From Paraburkholderia phenazinium (GTDB lineage Bacteria; Pseudomonadota; Gammaproteobacteria; Burkholderiales; Burkholderiaceae): 64,000 nucleotides of DNA. The notes beneath the pieces were generated by a model. The model was not told the DNA's origin, made no database searches, and worked only from the letters and a program-made list of their open reading frames with translations. The first letter of the stretch is position 1. Each line of letters opens with the position of its first letter. The translations under genes were made by a program, and so were the position numbers. The stretch lies in assembly GCF_900141745.1 (NCBI RefSeq), contig NZ_FSRM01000002.1, forward strand, positions 1,798,001-1,862,000. Direction: 5' to 3'. Positions 54,137-63,741 of this stretch are shown here, piece by piece.

Positions 54137-54652
54137 ATGAACCTCCCCGAGAACCTCACGCTTAGGGTGAATGGGGCGACGCATGTCGTCAGTGCCAGCG
54201 CTGACACGCCGCTGCTCTATCTGCTGCGTAACGACCTGGCGCTGAACGGTCCGAAGTTCGGCTGCGGGCTGGGCGAGTGCGGCGCGTGCACGGTGCTGCT
54301 CGATGGCATGCCAACCCGCTCGTGCGTGACGACGGCGAGGGTTGCGGAAGGACGAGAGATCACCACGCTCGAAGGATTGGGCACGCGTGCGGCACTGCAT
54401 CCGGTGCAGCAGGCGTTCATCGACGAACAGGCCGCACAGTGCGGCTATTGTCTCAACGGCATGATCATGACCGCGAAAGCTCTGCTCGACCGCGATCCTC
54501 ATCCCAGCGACGCCACCATCCGGCGCGAGTTGTCACGCAACCTGTGCCGCTGCGGTACGCATGTCGAGATTCTGCGTGCAGTGCATCGTGCCGCCGAATT
54601 GCTGGCAGCATGCCGTCGCGGGCATGAAGGGCTTGAAGGAGAGCGCGCATGA
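54137..54652 (+). CDS. nicA: nicotinate dehydrogenase (hydroxylase) small Fe-S subunit, NicA-like
   Basis: About 171 aa from the ATG at 54137; a TTG at 54098 is in frame. Two [2Fe-2S] sites: the ferredoxin-like C-x4-C-x2-C in FGCGLGECGACTVLLDG with a later Cys, and QCGYCLNGM with LCRCGTH. P. putida NicA is of similar length and plan. It passes electrons from the molybdenum subunit to its cytochrome domains. The stop overlaps the next start (ATGA). Confidence 0.85.
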   Translation: MNLPENLTLRVNGATHVVSASADTPLLYLLRNDLALNGPKFGCGLGECGACTVLLDGMPTRSCVTTARVAEGREITTLEGLGTRAALHPVQQAFIDEQAAQCGYCLNGMIMTAKALLDRDPHPSDATIRRELSRNLCRCGTHVEILRAVHRAAELLAACRRGHEGLEGERA

Positions 54653-57600
54653 CAGGGCCGGACGTGAGCGTCGAGCGTCAGCCTCTGTCGCGGCAGCAGC
54701 TCGACGACATGCAGAACGTGCTGGTCGTCGTACGGCCGCCGCAAGCGCCGGTAAAACCCGCGATCGGGCAACCTGGGTCGCGCTCATCGTTTGTGCCGAC
54801 ATTGGCCGATGTGTTCCTCGTCGTGCGTGGCGACGGCAGCGTGGTGGCGTTTAACGGCCACGTCGATCTGGGGACGGGCATCGGCACGGCGCTCGCCCAG
54901 ATCGTCGCCGAAGAGCTCGATGTGCCGCTCACGCGTGTCTCGGTCGTGCTCGGTCACACCACCGAGGCGCCAAATCAGGGGCCAACCATTGCGAGCGCAA
55001 CGATCCAGATTTCCGCCGTGCCGCTGCGTCTGGCCGCGGCGCAGGCGCGGCAGTACCTGGTCGGGCAAGCAGCGTTGCGCTTTGGCGTCGGCGCGCAGAC
55101 GCTGGAGGTTCGCGATGGCATCGTGCATCGTCGTGGCGACGACCGGGCGCAAGGAATCGGTTATGGCGAACTGATCGCTGGGCGGCGTATCGAGCTGACG
55201 CTAGCAGCGGATACGCCTTTGAAGCCGCCTGAGGCGTATCGGATCGTCGGCAAAAGCACTGCGCGCATCGACATTCCGGCCAAGGCGATCGGCGAACTGA
55301 TGTTCGTGCATGACGTGCGTCTGCCGGGCATGTTGCACGGCCGGGTAGTGCGGCCGCCCTATGCGGGCGTCGCGCAAGGCGACTTTATCGGCAACAGCCT
55401 GCTGCACGTCGACGAAGAATCTGTGCGCGATCTGCCGGGTATCGTCAAAGTGGTCGTGATCCGCGATTTCATAGGCATCGTCGCGGTGCGCGAGGAGGTC
55501 GCGCAGGAGGCGGTGAAACGGCTCGACGTGCAGTGGAAAACAGTGGAAGGCCTGCCGGCGCTCGAAACCAGCGAGGAGGTCGAGGCCGCCTTGCGCGCCA
55601 ATCCCTCGACGCGCCGCGATCTGCTGATCGAAGGTGATGTCGACGCGGCGCTGGCGCAAGCGGACAACACGCTCGAACGCACGTACGTCTGGCCGTTCCA
55701 GATGCATGCGTCGATCGGACCGTCGTGTGCGGTGGCCGACTATCGCGACGGTGTGCTTAAGGTCTGGTCCGGTACACAGAACCCGCATTCGCTGCGCGCG
55801 GATCTGGCGTTGCTGATGTCGCTGGAAGAAACGCAGATTGAAGTGGTGCGCATGGACGCTGCCGGTTGCTACGGTCGCAATTGTGCCGACGACGTAGCCG
55901 CGGATGCCGCTTTGCTCTCCCGTGCGATGGGCAGTCCAGTGCGCGTGCAACTGTCTCGCGAAGACGAACACCGGTGGGAACCGAAAGGCGCGGCGCAATT
56001 GATGGACGTGCGTGGCGCTGTGGATGCGAATGGCCTGCTCACGGGCTACGACTTCTCCACGCGTTACCCCTCGAACGATGCACCCACACTTGGGCTGCTG
56101 TTGACCGGAGCGATCTCGCCGCAGCCGCAGGTGTTCGAAATGGGCGACCGCACGTCCGTTCCGCCCTATGACTACCGCACGATGCGTATCGTTTGCGACG
56201 ACACGCCGCCGATTGTCCGGGCCTCGTGGTTGCGTGGCGTGTCGGCGTTGCCCAACACGTTTGCACACGAATCGTTCATCGACGAACTGGCCGCCGACGC
56301 GGGTGTCGATCCGGTCGAGTTCCGTCTGCAGCATTTGACGGATCCGCGCGCGATCGATCTCGTCAAAGCCGTTGCAGCGAAAGCTGGCTGGGAACCCCGC
56401 AACGTCGCGCTCAAAGCGCAAGACGCAGAGGAAGAGGAAGGCGACATCGCGCGCGGCAGAGGCTTCGCTTACGCGCGCTACGTGCACAGTAAATTCCCCG
56501 GCTTTGGCGCGGCATGGGCCGCGTGGGTCGCGGATATCGAGGTGAATCGCAAGAGCGGCGAACTGGCGGTGACGCGTGTGGTAGTCGGTCAGGACACCGG
56601 AACGATGGTGAATCCAGATGGTGTCCGTCACCAGATTCACGGCAACGTGATCCAGGCGACGAGCCGCGCGTTGAAAGAGCGCGTGACTTTCGGCAAGAAC
56701 GAAGTGACGAGCCAGGAGTGGGGCGCGTATCCGATCCTGACGTTCCGCGAGGTGCCGGTCATCGAGGTGGTGATGATGCCGCGCCACGGCGAGCCGCCCA
56801 TGGGTACGGGCGAATCGGCGTCGCTGCCTGGTGCGGCTGCGATTGCAAACGCGCTGTTCGATGCGACGGGTGTGCGGTTTCGCAGGCCGCCGTTCACGCC
56901 GGAAGTGATTCGGGCCGCGCTCGCCGACGGCCCGGCGCAGGCGGCCGCGGCCGCAACCGCGCGCAGGAAAAAGCGCTGGCGTTTCGGTTTCCTCGGCGCA
57001 TTGGCTGCAGGTACCGCGGGCTGGTTAAGCATGGCCTCGTTCGCACCTCAGCCGATTGCCCCGATCACACCGCCTCTAGCGACTTCGTTTGCACCCGGGT
57101 TGATCGCACGCGGCAAACTGCTCGCCTCGCTCGGTGACTGCGCCGTCTGCCACACGGCACACAACGGCGTGCCGAACGCGGGAGGTCTCGCGCTGGATAC
57201 ACCGTTCGGCACGATCTACACCACGAATATCACGTCGGATGAGCAGACGGGCATCGGCAACTGGTCGTTCGACGCGTTTGCACGGGCGATGCGCAAGGGC
57301 ATCCATCGCGATGGACGGCACCTATACCCCGCTTTCCCGTACACGTCGTTCAAGAACGTATCGGACGATGACCTTCAGGCGTTGTATGCCTACCTGATGT
57401 CGCAAACGCCGGTACGCTCACGTCCGCCTGAAACGAAGCTGGCGTTTCCCTTCAGCGTGCGGCCCCTGATGGCCGCATGGAACACCATGTTTCTGAAGCG
57501 CAATACGTTCACGCAGGAGGCAACGCAAACCGCGCAATGGAATCGCGGAGCCTATCTGGTCAACGGCCTCGGCCATTGCAGCGCATGTCATACACCGCGC

Positions 57601-58269
57601 AATGCATTCGGCGCCGAGAAAACTGGCGCGGCGTTTCTTGGCGGCGGTATAGCGGAAGGCTGGGAAGCGCCTGCGTTGACGACACTTTCGAATGCGCCCG
57701 TGCCGTGGACCGAAGACGAACTGTTCAGCTATCTGCGCTTTGGGCACGCGCCGCTGCATGGCGTAGCGGCCGGCCCGATGGGACCGGTCGTCAGCGAGCT
57801 GGCTTCCTTGCCGGACAGCGATATCCGCGCCATGGCGAATTACCTTGCCTCGCTGAACCCCGCGGGTCCTAATGCGAATCCAGAAGCGCTGGCGCGCGAA
57901 TACGAGCAGGCCAGCGCGGCTACGCCCACGGCGTCGAGCATGGGCGCACGGCTGTTCGACGGCGCCTGCGCGGCGTGCCATCACACCGGCAGTGGACCGA
58001 CGCTATTCGGTGCGCATCCGTCGCTCGCGCTTAACACGAATCTGCATAGCGCAGCGCCCGATAATCTGATTCGCGTGATTCTGGACGGCATCAACTCGCC
58101 TGCACGGCCCGAACTCGGTACGATGCCGGCTTACCGCGACAGTTTCAACGACGCCCAGGTAGCCGAACTCGTGTCGTACCTGCGTCAGCAATTCGCGGGC
58201 GGCAGGCCCGCATGGCAAGACGTCGAGGCAAGCGTGGCGCGTATTCGCGCGACATCGCGCGCCGATTGA
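54649..58269 (+). CDS. nicB: nicotinate dehydrogenase large subunit, molybdopterin domain fused to tri-heme cytochrome c, NicB-like
   Basis: 1206 aa. Residues about 1-760 are a xanthine-dehydrogenase-type molybdenum domain, with GHVDLGTGIGTALAQIVAEE early and the catalytic Glu in MGTGESASLPGAAA. A hydrophobic segment near residue 775 could anchor the protein or export the cytochrome part. Three CxxCH haem motifs follow: CAVCH (about 831), CSACH (977), CAACH (1106). P. putida NicB has the same composition and about the same length. It hydroxylates nicotinate at C6, with electrons going to the respiratory chain. It could also act on a related ring. Confidence 0.85.
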   Translation: MTGPDVSVERQPLSRQQLDDMQNVLVVVRPPQAPVKPAIGQPGSRSSFVPTLADVFLVVRGDGSVVAFNGHVDLGTGIGTALAQIVAEELDVPLTRVSVVLGHTTEAPNQGPTIASATIQISAVPLRLAAAQARQYLVGQAALRFGVGAQTLEVRDGIVHRRGDDRAQGIGYGELIAGRRIELTLAADTPLKPPEAYRIVGKSTARIDIPAKAIGELMFVHDVRLPGMLHGRVVRPPYAGVAQGDFIGNSLLHVDEESVRDLPGIVKVVVIRDFIGIVAVREEVAQEAVKRLDVQWKTVEGLPALETSEEVEAALRANPSTRRDLLIEGDVDAALAQADNTLERTYVWPFQMHASIGPSCAVADYRDGVLKVWSGTQNPHSLRADLALLMSLEETQIEVVRMDAAGCYGRNCADDVAADAALLSRAMGSPVRVQLSREDEHRWEPKGAAQLMDVRGAVDANGLLTGYDFSTRYPSNDAPTLGLLLTGAISPQPQVFEMGDRTSVPPYDYRTMRIVCDDTPPIVRASWLRGVSALPNTFAHESFIDELAADAGVDPVEFRLQHLTDPRAIDLVKAVAAKAGWEPRNVALKAQDAEEEEGDIARGRGFAYARYVHSKFPGFGAAWAAWVADIEVNRKSGELAVTRVVVGQDTGTMVNPDGVRHQIHGNVIQATSRALKERVTFGKNEVTSQEWGAYPILTFREVPVIEVVMMPRHGEPPMGTGESASLPGAAAIANALFDATGVRFRRPPFTPEVIRAALADGPAQAAAAATARRKKRWRFGFLGALAAGTAGWLSMASFAPQPIAPITPPLATSFAPGLIARGKLLASLGDCAVCHTAHNGVPNAGGLALDTPFGTIYTTNITSDEQTGIGNWSFDAFARAMRKGIHRDGRHLYPAFPYTSFKNVSDDDLQALYAYLMSQTPVRSRPPETKLAFPFSVRPLMAAWNTMFLKRNTFTQEATQTAQWNRGAYLVNGLGHCSACHTPRNAFGAEKTGAAFLGGGIAEGWEAPALTTLSNAPVPWTEDELFSYLRFGHAPLHGVAAGPMGPVVSELASLPDSDIRAMANYLASLNPAGPNANPEALAREYEQASAATPTASSMGARLFDGACAACHHTGSGPTLFGAHPSLALNTNLHSAAPDNLIRVILDGINSPARPELGTMPAYRDSFNDAQVAELVSYLRQQFAGGRPAWQDVEASVARIRATSRAD

Positions 58270-58323
58270 TTCGCTGTACCCGCATTCGCCTTCTCGCACC
58301 CACTACTGATAACGGAGAAACGC

Positions 58324-59532
58324 ATGACCACACGCGCAGGATGGATCTCTCGTCTGACTGTTTCGTTGACGCTCTCGCTGACGGCGCTTGGGGCCGTGGC
58401 TCAGGAGACGATCAAGATCGGCGAAATCAACAGTTATAAGGCCCAACCGGCCTTTCTCGGCCCTTACAAGAACGGCTGGAATCTCGCGCTCGACGAGGTG
58501 AACGCTTCGGGTGGCGTGCTCGGCAAGAAACTCGAAGTCGTCTCGCGCGACGACAACGCCAACCCTGGCGATACGGTACGCGTCGCGCAGGAGCTGGTGA
58601 CGGGCGAAGGCGTGCAGGTGCTGTTCGGCGGCTTCCTGTCGAATACCGGCCTCGCGCTGGCCGACTACGCGAAGCAGCGGCATGTTTTCTTCCTCGCGGC
58701 CGAACCGTTGACCGACAAGATCGTCTGGGCCGACGGCAACAAATATACATACCGTCTGCGTCCTTCCACCTATATGCAGGTCGCGATGCTGGTGCCGGAA
58801 GCGCTCAAGCTGCATAAAAAGCGCTGGGCGCTGGTGTATCCGAACTACGAGTACGGTCAGTCGGCGGTGGCGACCTTCAAGAAGCTGATGCAGGCTGCCC
58901 AACCCGATATCGAGTTCGTGTCCGATCAGGCGAGCCCGCTAGGCAATCTCGACGCTGGTGCGGTGACCCAGGCCATCGCCGATGCGAAACCCGATGCGAT
59001 CTTTAACGTGCTGTTTGGCGCTGACCTCGGCAAATTCGTCCGTCAGGGCAATACGACGGGATTGTTCAAGGACCGCAGCGTGGTTTCGCTGCTGACGGGC
59101 GAGCCGGATTACCTGGATCCGCTTGGCGCCGAAGCGCCGACCGGCTGGATCGTGACCGGTTACCCGTGGTACTCGATCGATACGGCTGCGAACAAGAAGT
59201 TTGTCGATGCGTATCAGGCGAAGTATCACGACTATCCGCGCCTCGGTTCGGTGGTCGGATATTCCGCGTTGATGTCGCTTGCGGATGGGCTGAAGAAAGC
59301 CGGTTCTACGGATCCTGACAAGCTGGCCGCTGCATTCAAGGGCTTGAGCGTCGACACGCCGTTTGGTCCGGTGTCGTATCGCGCGCAGGACAACCAGTCG
59401 ACCATGGGTGCTTTTGTCGGCGTGACGGGCGTGAAGGACGGCAAGGGCGTAATGACGTCGTTCCACTATATCGACGGCGCGAGCGTGCAGCCTTCGGACG
59501 CCGAAGTGAAAAAACTGCGTCCGGCTGATTGA
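58324..59532 (+). CDS. branched-chain-type ABC transporter substrate-binding protein
   Basis: 402 aa with a signal peptide (SRLTVSLTLSLTALGAVAQE, cleavage about residue 27). Resembles LivJ/AmiC-type binding proteins (peripla_BP_6): KIGEINSYKAQPAFLGPYKN and VLFGGFLSNTGLALADYAKQ. It delivers substrate to the LivHM-LivG-LivF importer earlier in the operon. GGAG precedes the ATG. Confidence 0.9.
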   Translation: MTTRAGWISRLTVSLTLSLTALGAVAQETIKIGEINSYKAQPAFLGPYKNGWNLALDEVNASGGVLGKKLEVVSRDDNANPGDTVRVAQELVTGEGVQVLFGGFLSNTGLALADYAKQRHVFFLAAEPLTDKIVWADGNKYTYRLRPSTYMQVAMLVPEALKLHKKRWALVYPNYEYGQSAVATFKKLMQAAQPDIEFVSDQASPLGNLDAGAVTQAIADAKPDAIFNVLFGADLGKFVRQGNTTGLFKDRSVVSLLTGEPDYLDPLGAEAPTGWIVTGYPWYSIDTAANKKFVDAYQAKYHDYPRLGSVVGYSALMSLADGLKKAGSTDPDKLAAAFKGLSVDTPFGPVSYRAQDNQSTMGAFVGVTGVKDGKGVMTSFHYIDGASVQPSDAEVKKLRPAD

Positions 59533-59592
59533 TTGGATGTTAAAGCGGGCCAGGCGTGGCGGGTGCGGTGAAAATCGCCGCGCCTGCGTTCG

Positions 59593-59844
59593 CTACTCTT
59601 CGGCGTCGTGCTCGGCGACGAAACGCTTCAGGTAAGCAAGCACAGCCGCTTCCGCGGCGCGATGATCGGCGCAGCTTTTCGAACCGGCGTTTTCCTCGTC
59701 GCCGAACAGCGTCGACGGTGCGTTATGCACATCCACTTCCTGTCCCTCGCGAAACACGCGAATCTCGTGGACGTCCTCGGCATATTCGGCAATCCAGTGC
59801 ACGCCTTCGATGTGGGCACCTGCTCGTAAGGTGGGTATCTTCAT
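59593..59844 (-). CDS. small hypothetical protein
   Basis: 83 aa from the ATG at 59844, with GGGAGAAG seven or so bases upstream. Acidic, beginning MKIPTLRAGAHIEGVHWIAE and containing VDVHNAPSTLFGDEENAGSK. An in-frame extension further upstream overlaps the gene at 59998 on the other strand and is unlikely. I do not recognise a family. Confidence 0.6.
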   Translation of the reverse strand: MKIPTLRAGAHIEGVHWIAEYAEDVHEIRVFREGQEVDVHNAPSTLFGDEENAGSKSCADHRAAEAAVLAYLKRFVAEHDAEE

Positions 59845-59997
59845 GCGGCTTCTCCCGGATGGTCCGAAAACCGTAGAGTCGGCGCAGCTGCCGCCCCTTG
59901 TTATAACCATACGCCGTCCGCGCGGATACCGCACGTTTTTGCCAAGGCACAGGGGTTGCTGCGTGATACAGGCCAACAGCCAATCTGGAGGACTGTC

Positions 59998-60519
59998 ATG
60001 CCTGAACAGAAAACCATCCACCGTGCCCACGCGGACAAGCGCGCCGGCAAAGCCTCGAGTACCCAGGCCGGGGAGTTCGTCAAGGAAGAGGTCGACCGCG
60101 TGCGCGCCGGCAAGCACGGCGTGAAATCGGCCAAGCAGGCCATCGCCATCGGTCTGTCGAAGGCGCGCCGTGCCGGCGTCGATCTGAAGGCGCCGAAGAA
60201 GGGTACGACCAGCGAAGCGACGCGTAAGAAGGCCGCCAAAGACAACGCGGCGGGCCAGCACAAGACCGCAGCCAAAAGCACCAGCACTGAATCCAAGGCA
60301 AAACGCGCGCGTGCCGCCACTACAGCGCTAAAGCGCGAGAGCGGATGCGGCGCGTCGAGTGCGGCGATGTCGAAACAGGCGAAGAGTTCGGCGACTCGCC
60401 GGCCCGCAGCGAGCCGTTCGGCGGCGGCGAAAAAGGCGGTCGCCACCAAGGGCACCGCGGGCCGTTCGGCCGCGGCGAAAAAAGCCGCTCATACGAGAGC
60501 GGCGCGCTCGCACCATTGA
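59998..60519 (+). CDS. histone-H1-like basic protein (DUF6496 type)
   Basis: About 173 aa from the ATG at 59998, with GGAGG eight bases ahead. Residues about 1-70 form a conserved-looking head (HADKRAGKASSTQAGEFVKE, IAIGLSKARRAGVDLKAPKK). The rest is a low-complexity Lys/Ala/Arg/Ser tail with repeats AAAKKA and RRPAASRSAAAKKA, like nucleoid-binding H1-type tails. Probably binds DNA; not proven. Confidence 0.75.
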   Translation: MPEQKTIHRAHADKRAGKASSTQAGEFVKEEVDRVRAGKHGVKSAKQAIAIGLSKARRAGVDLKAPKKGTTSEATRKKAAKDNAAGQHKTAAKSTSTESKAKRARAATTALKRESGCGASSAAMSKQAKSSATRRPAASRSAAAKKAVATKGTAGRSAAAKKAAHTRAARSHH

Positions 60520-61050
60520 GTTGGGCGCAAAAGCGGTAGAAGGGCGGCGGTACCACGCCGCCGCCTGATCTCGCCTTCCGTGCAATGCGGATGGGCGAAT
60601 GTAATAAATGCAGAACCCTTACCCCACGTAAGTCCGGGTAATTTCGCGCTCCGGTCGGGCCGCTTGCATGACGCGCGGCCAGGCGATCAAAATCCTGCGT
60701 CCTCACAAAACCCTTGTACTTTATTTTTTTGTTCATCTATAACCTGACCGACAGGACAGGATTGAAGCTCGAAAAGCCCAACGATGCGCGATGCATCGAT
60801 GCGGCTTCCCCATAACGACGCGACGTAGAAGCTCATCGCGCTGCAGCATGTCGAAGTGAAGGGACGTTCGCCGGCCGAGGGTGGACGTATGTGTCTTTGC
60901 GCTGCACTATACGGTGCACGCTTGGGCGACGCACTGGATAAGATCGACAAAAGAGACGACAGGAGGAAGATAGGTATGCGAAGGAAAATTTAGTCCGCTT
61001 TGTGACCATCCGCTCATCCCCAATTCTAATTTCCAAACAGCGAGCACAAC
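60520..61050. other. intergenic region between H1-like gene and nucleoside-transporter gene
   Basis: About 530 bases. A seven-base GC hairpin lies at 60543-60562 just after the H1-like stop. A five-codon leader frame with a strong AGGAGG site lies at 60976-60993, 58 bases before the transporter start. The middle shows nothing recognisable. Confidence 0.45.
60976..60993 (+). CDS. possible five-residue leader peptide (MRRKI)
   Basis: ATG CGA AGG AAA ATT TAG with a perfect AGGAGG nine bases upstream, better than the site of the following gene. It may regulate the nucleoside operon by translation or be incidental. Confidence 0.25.
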   Translation: MRRKI

Positions 61051-62325
61051 GTGGATATCTTACGCAGTCTGTGTGGCATTGTTTTTCTGTTGCTGATCGC
61101 TTATGTGTTGTCGACCAATCGAAGTGGTATCCGTTTGCGCACGCTGATTCCCGCGCTCCTCGCGCAGGTGTCGATCGGTGCGCTAGTGCTGTTCGTACCG
61201 CTTGGCAGCGCAGCGCTGGCGGCCGCCGCGCGTGGTGTCAACAATGTGCTGCAGATGGGCGACCGCGGCGTGTCGTTCATGTTCGGCGGCCTCGTCGACG
61301 CAAAGATGTTCCAGCTCTTCGGCGGTGGCGGCTTCGTTTTCGCGTTGCGTGTGCTTCCCATGATCATCTTCGTCACCGCGCTGATTGCGGTGCTGTACCA
61401 CATCGGCGTGATGAAGTGGATCATCAACGGCCTCGGTGTCGTGTTCGAGAAGCTGCTGGCTGTGACCCGAGTCGAGGCATGTTCCGCGGTAGCTACGATC
61501 TTCCTCGGCCAGAGCGAGATGCCGGCTTTCGTCAAGCCGTTCGTCCGCGAGATGACGGGCGCTGAGTTGTTCGCGGTCATGTCGAGCGGAATGGCTTCGG
61601 TGGCGGGTTCGGTGCTGGCCGGCTATGCGGGCCTCGGCGTCAACCTGGAGTATCTGCTGGCCGCGTCGTTCATGGCCATACCGGGCGGCCTGCTGTTCGC
61701 CAAGCTGATCTTCCCGACCACGGAGCCAAGCCGGGTGGTGCTGGAAGGGCTGCATTTCGACGAAAGGAAATCGGCCAACGTGATCGAGGCGGCGGCAGCA
61801 GGCGCCTCGATTGGCCTGAGAATCGCCATCAACGTCGGCGCCATGCTGATTGCGTTTATTGGCCTGATCGCGTTGCTGAATTCGACCGTCAGCGGAATCG
61901 CGGGTCTGTTCGGCCATCCGCAGATCACGCTGCAAAGCATCCTCGGCTGGGTGTTTGCACCGCTCGCGTGGTTGATTGGCGTACCGTGGCAGGACGCACC
62001 GCTCGCCGGCAACTTTATCGGTGAGAAGCTGATCCTCAACGAGTTCGTCGCGTACGTCGATCTGTCGCCGTACCTGAAGGGCGCCCAGTCGGTCGCGGCG
62101 GCCGGCTTGCAGGTGCTGGATCCGAAGACGCTTGCGATCGTGTCGTTTGCACTGTGTGGCTTTGCTAATTTTTCTTCGATCGCGATTCTCACGGGCGGTT
62201 TTAGTGCCGTTGCCGCGGAACGCCGTGCGGAAGTGGCGCGCTATGGATTGCGTGTCGTAGCGGCTGCTACGCTATCGAACCTGATGAGCGCCGCCATTGC
62301 GGGGATTTTCCTGTCGTTTCATTGA
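61051..62325 (+). CDS. nupC: concentrative nucleoside transporter, NupC/CNT family
   Basis: 424 aa from a GTG at 61051. Membrane spans and CNT motifs are seen: FLGQSEMPAFVKPF (Q-S-E-x2 substrate region), GMASVAGSVLAGY and LNEFVAYVDLS. It imports nucleosides with protons or sodium. It is followed by thymidine phosphorylase and cytidine deaminase genes, so it is the import step of a pyrimidine-nucleoside salvage operon. Confidence 0.92.
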   Translation: MDILRSLCGIVFLLLIAYVLSTNRSGIRLRTLIPALLAQVSIGALVLFVPLGSAALAAAARGVNNVLQMGDRGVSFMFGGLVDAKMFQLFGGGGFVFALRVLPMIIFVTALIAVLYHIGVMKWIINGLGVVFEKLLAVTRVEACSAVATIFLGQSEMPAFVKPFVREMTGAELFAVMSSGMASVAGSVLAGYAGLGVNLEYLLAASFMAIPGGLLFAKLIFPTTEPSRVVLEGLHFDERKSANVIEAAAAGASIGLRIAINVGAMLIAFIGLIALLNSTVSGIAGLFGHPQITLQSILGWVFAPLAWLIGVPWQDAPLAGNFIGEKLILNEFVAYVDLSPYLKGAQSVAAAGLQVLDPKTLAIVSFALCGFANFSSIAILTGGFSAVAAERRAEVARYGLRVVAAATLSNLMSAAIAGIFLSFH

Positions 62326-62379
62326 GTCCGTCCGTCACCGGAACGCCAGGGGCTCCTACCTTTTCTTAAGCTGATCATT

Positions 62380-63699
62380 ATGTCGTTGACGCAGGAAATC
62401 ATTCGCAAGAAACGCGACCGGCAGCCGCTGAGCCGTGATGAGATCGGCGAATTCGTACGGGGTGTGGTCGACGGCAGCGTCGCGAACGAGCAGGTCGCCG
62501 CGTTCGCGATGGCGGTGTATTTCAACGACATGAGCGTGGACGAACGCGTTGCGCTGACGCTGGCGCAACGCGACTCGGGCCAGGTGCTGTCCTGGGATGC
62601 GTTCGATCTGCCGGGCCCGTTGATCGACAAGCATTCGACGGGCGGCGTCGGCGATCTGACTTCGCTGTTGCTCGGCCCGATGGTGGCTGCCTGCGCCGGT
62701 TTCGTGCCGATGATCTCCGGGCGCGGTCTCGGCCATACCGGCGGGACGCTCGACAAGCTCGCGGCCATTCCCGGCTATAACCTGGTTCCTGAGGCGCGGA
62801 CGTTTCAGCGGATCGTGCGGGAAGTCGGCGTGGCGATCATCGGTCAGACGGCGCAGCTCGCGCCTGCCGACAAACGGATCTATGCGATCCGCGACGTAAC
62901 GGCGACCGTCGAATCGATCGCGATGATTACGGCGTCCATCCTGTCGAAAAAGCTTGCGGCAGGGCTCGAAGGGCTGACGATGGACATCAAGGTCGGCTCC
63001 GGCGCTTTCATGCCGACCTACGAGCAATCACTGGAACTGGCGCGCAGCATCGTCGAGGTCGGCAACGGTGCAGGCATGAAGACGACCGCCGTGCTCACCG
63101 ATATGAACCAGCCGCTGGCCCCTTGCGCCGGCAACGCGCTGGAAGTGCGCTGTGCGATCGATTATCTGACCGGGCATCGTCGTCCTGCGCGCTTGCATGA
63201 GGTCACGCTGGCCTTGGCCGCGCAGATGCTCGTACTGGGTGGCCTCGCCAGCGATACCGCGCAAGCCTGTGCAAAGTTGAACGCGGTGCTCGATTCCGGC
63301 GCCGCGGCGGAGCGCTTCGCGCGGATGGTGCGAGCGTTGGGCGGGCCCGCTGATCTTATCGGTGCGCCCGAGCGTCATCTGGGGCAGGCGGCGGTGATCG
63401 TGCCGGTTACTGCACCTCGTGCAGGGTATGTGGCACACATCGATTGCCGCGCGCTGGGACTGGCGGTAGTCGGGCTCGGTGGAGGCCGGCGCCGCCCTGA
63501 TGATGCGATCAACTACCAGGTCGGTTTGACAGACGTCGTTGAACTCGGACAATACGTCGAAGCGGGAGTGCCGTTGGCACTTATTCATGCCAGCGATCTT
63601 CCTGCCGCCGAACAGGCGGCCCGTGACATCCTGACAGCGTGCACGCTCGCCGAGACCGCTTCGCCCGTTCCGGCCACCGTGTACGAACTGATCAGCTGA
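62380..63699 (+). CDS. deoA: thymidine phosphorylase
   Basis: 439 aa with the pyrimidine-nucleoside phosphorylase signature [20 protein letters not shown] and the phosphate loop [10 protein letters not shown]. It splits thymidine and deoxyuridine with phosphate to base and deoxyribose-1-phosphate. Between the transporter and cytidine deaminase genes. Confidence 0.94.
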   Translation: MSLTQEIIRKKRDRQPLSRDEIGEFVRGVVDGSVANEQVAAFAMAVYFNDMSVDERVALTLAQRDSGQVLSWDAFDLPGPLIDKHSTGGVGDLTSLLLGPMVAACAGFVPMISGRGLGHTGGTLDKLAAIPGYNLVPEARTFQRIVREVGVAIIGQTAQLAPADKRIYAIRDVTATVESIAMITASILSKKLAAGLEGLTMDIKVGSGAFMPTYEQSLELARSIVEVGNGAGMKTTAVLTDMNQPLAPCAGNALEVRCAIDYLTGHRRPARLHEVTLALAAQMLVLGGLASDTAQACAKLNAVLDSGAAAERFARMVRALGGPADLIGAPERHLGQAAVIVPVTAPRAGYVAHIDCRALGLAVVGLGGGRRRPDDAINYQVGLTDVVELGQYVEAGVPLALIHASDLPAAEQAARDILTACTLAETASPVPATVYELIS

Positions 63700-63741
63700 G
63701 TAACCGAACAACGCGGATCCTGACCCCGATGCGGAGGAGTA

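Noticed and set aside
55201..56787. Minus-strand frame of 528 codons opposite nicB
   Set aside because: It is antisense to the molybdenum-binding domain, and its composition is that of a reverse-frame artefact.
60976..60993. Riboswitch or attenuator before the nucleoside operon
   Set aside because: Only a short leader frame is visible; I could not find a convincing stem-loop set or T-tract that would form an attenuator.
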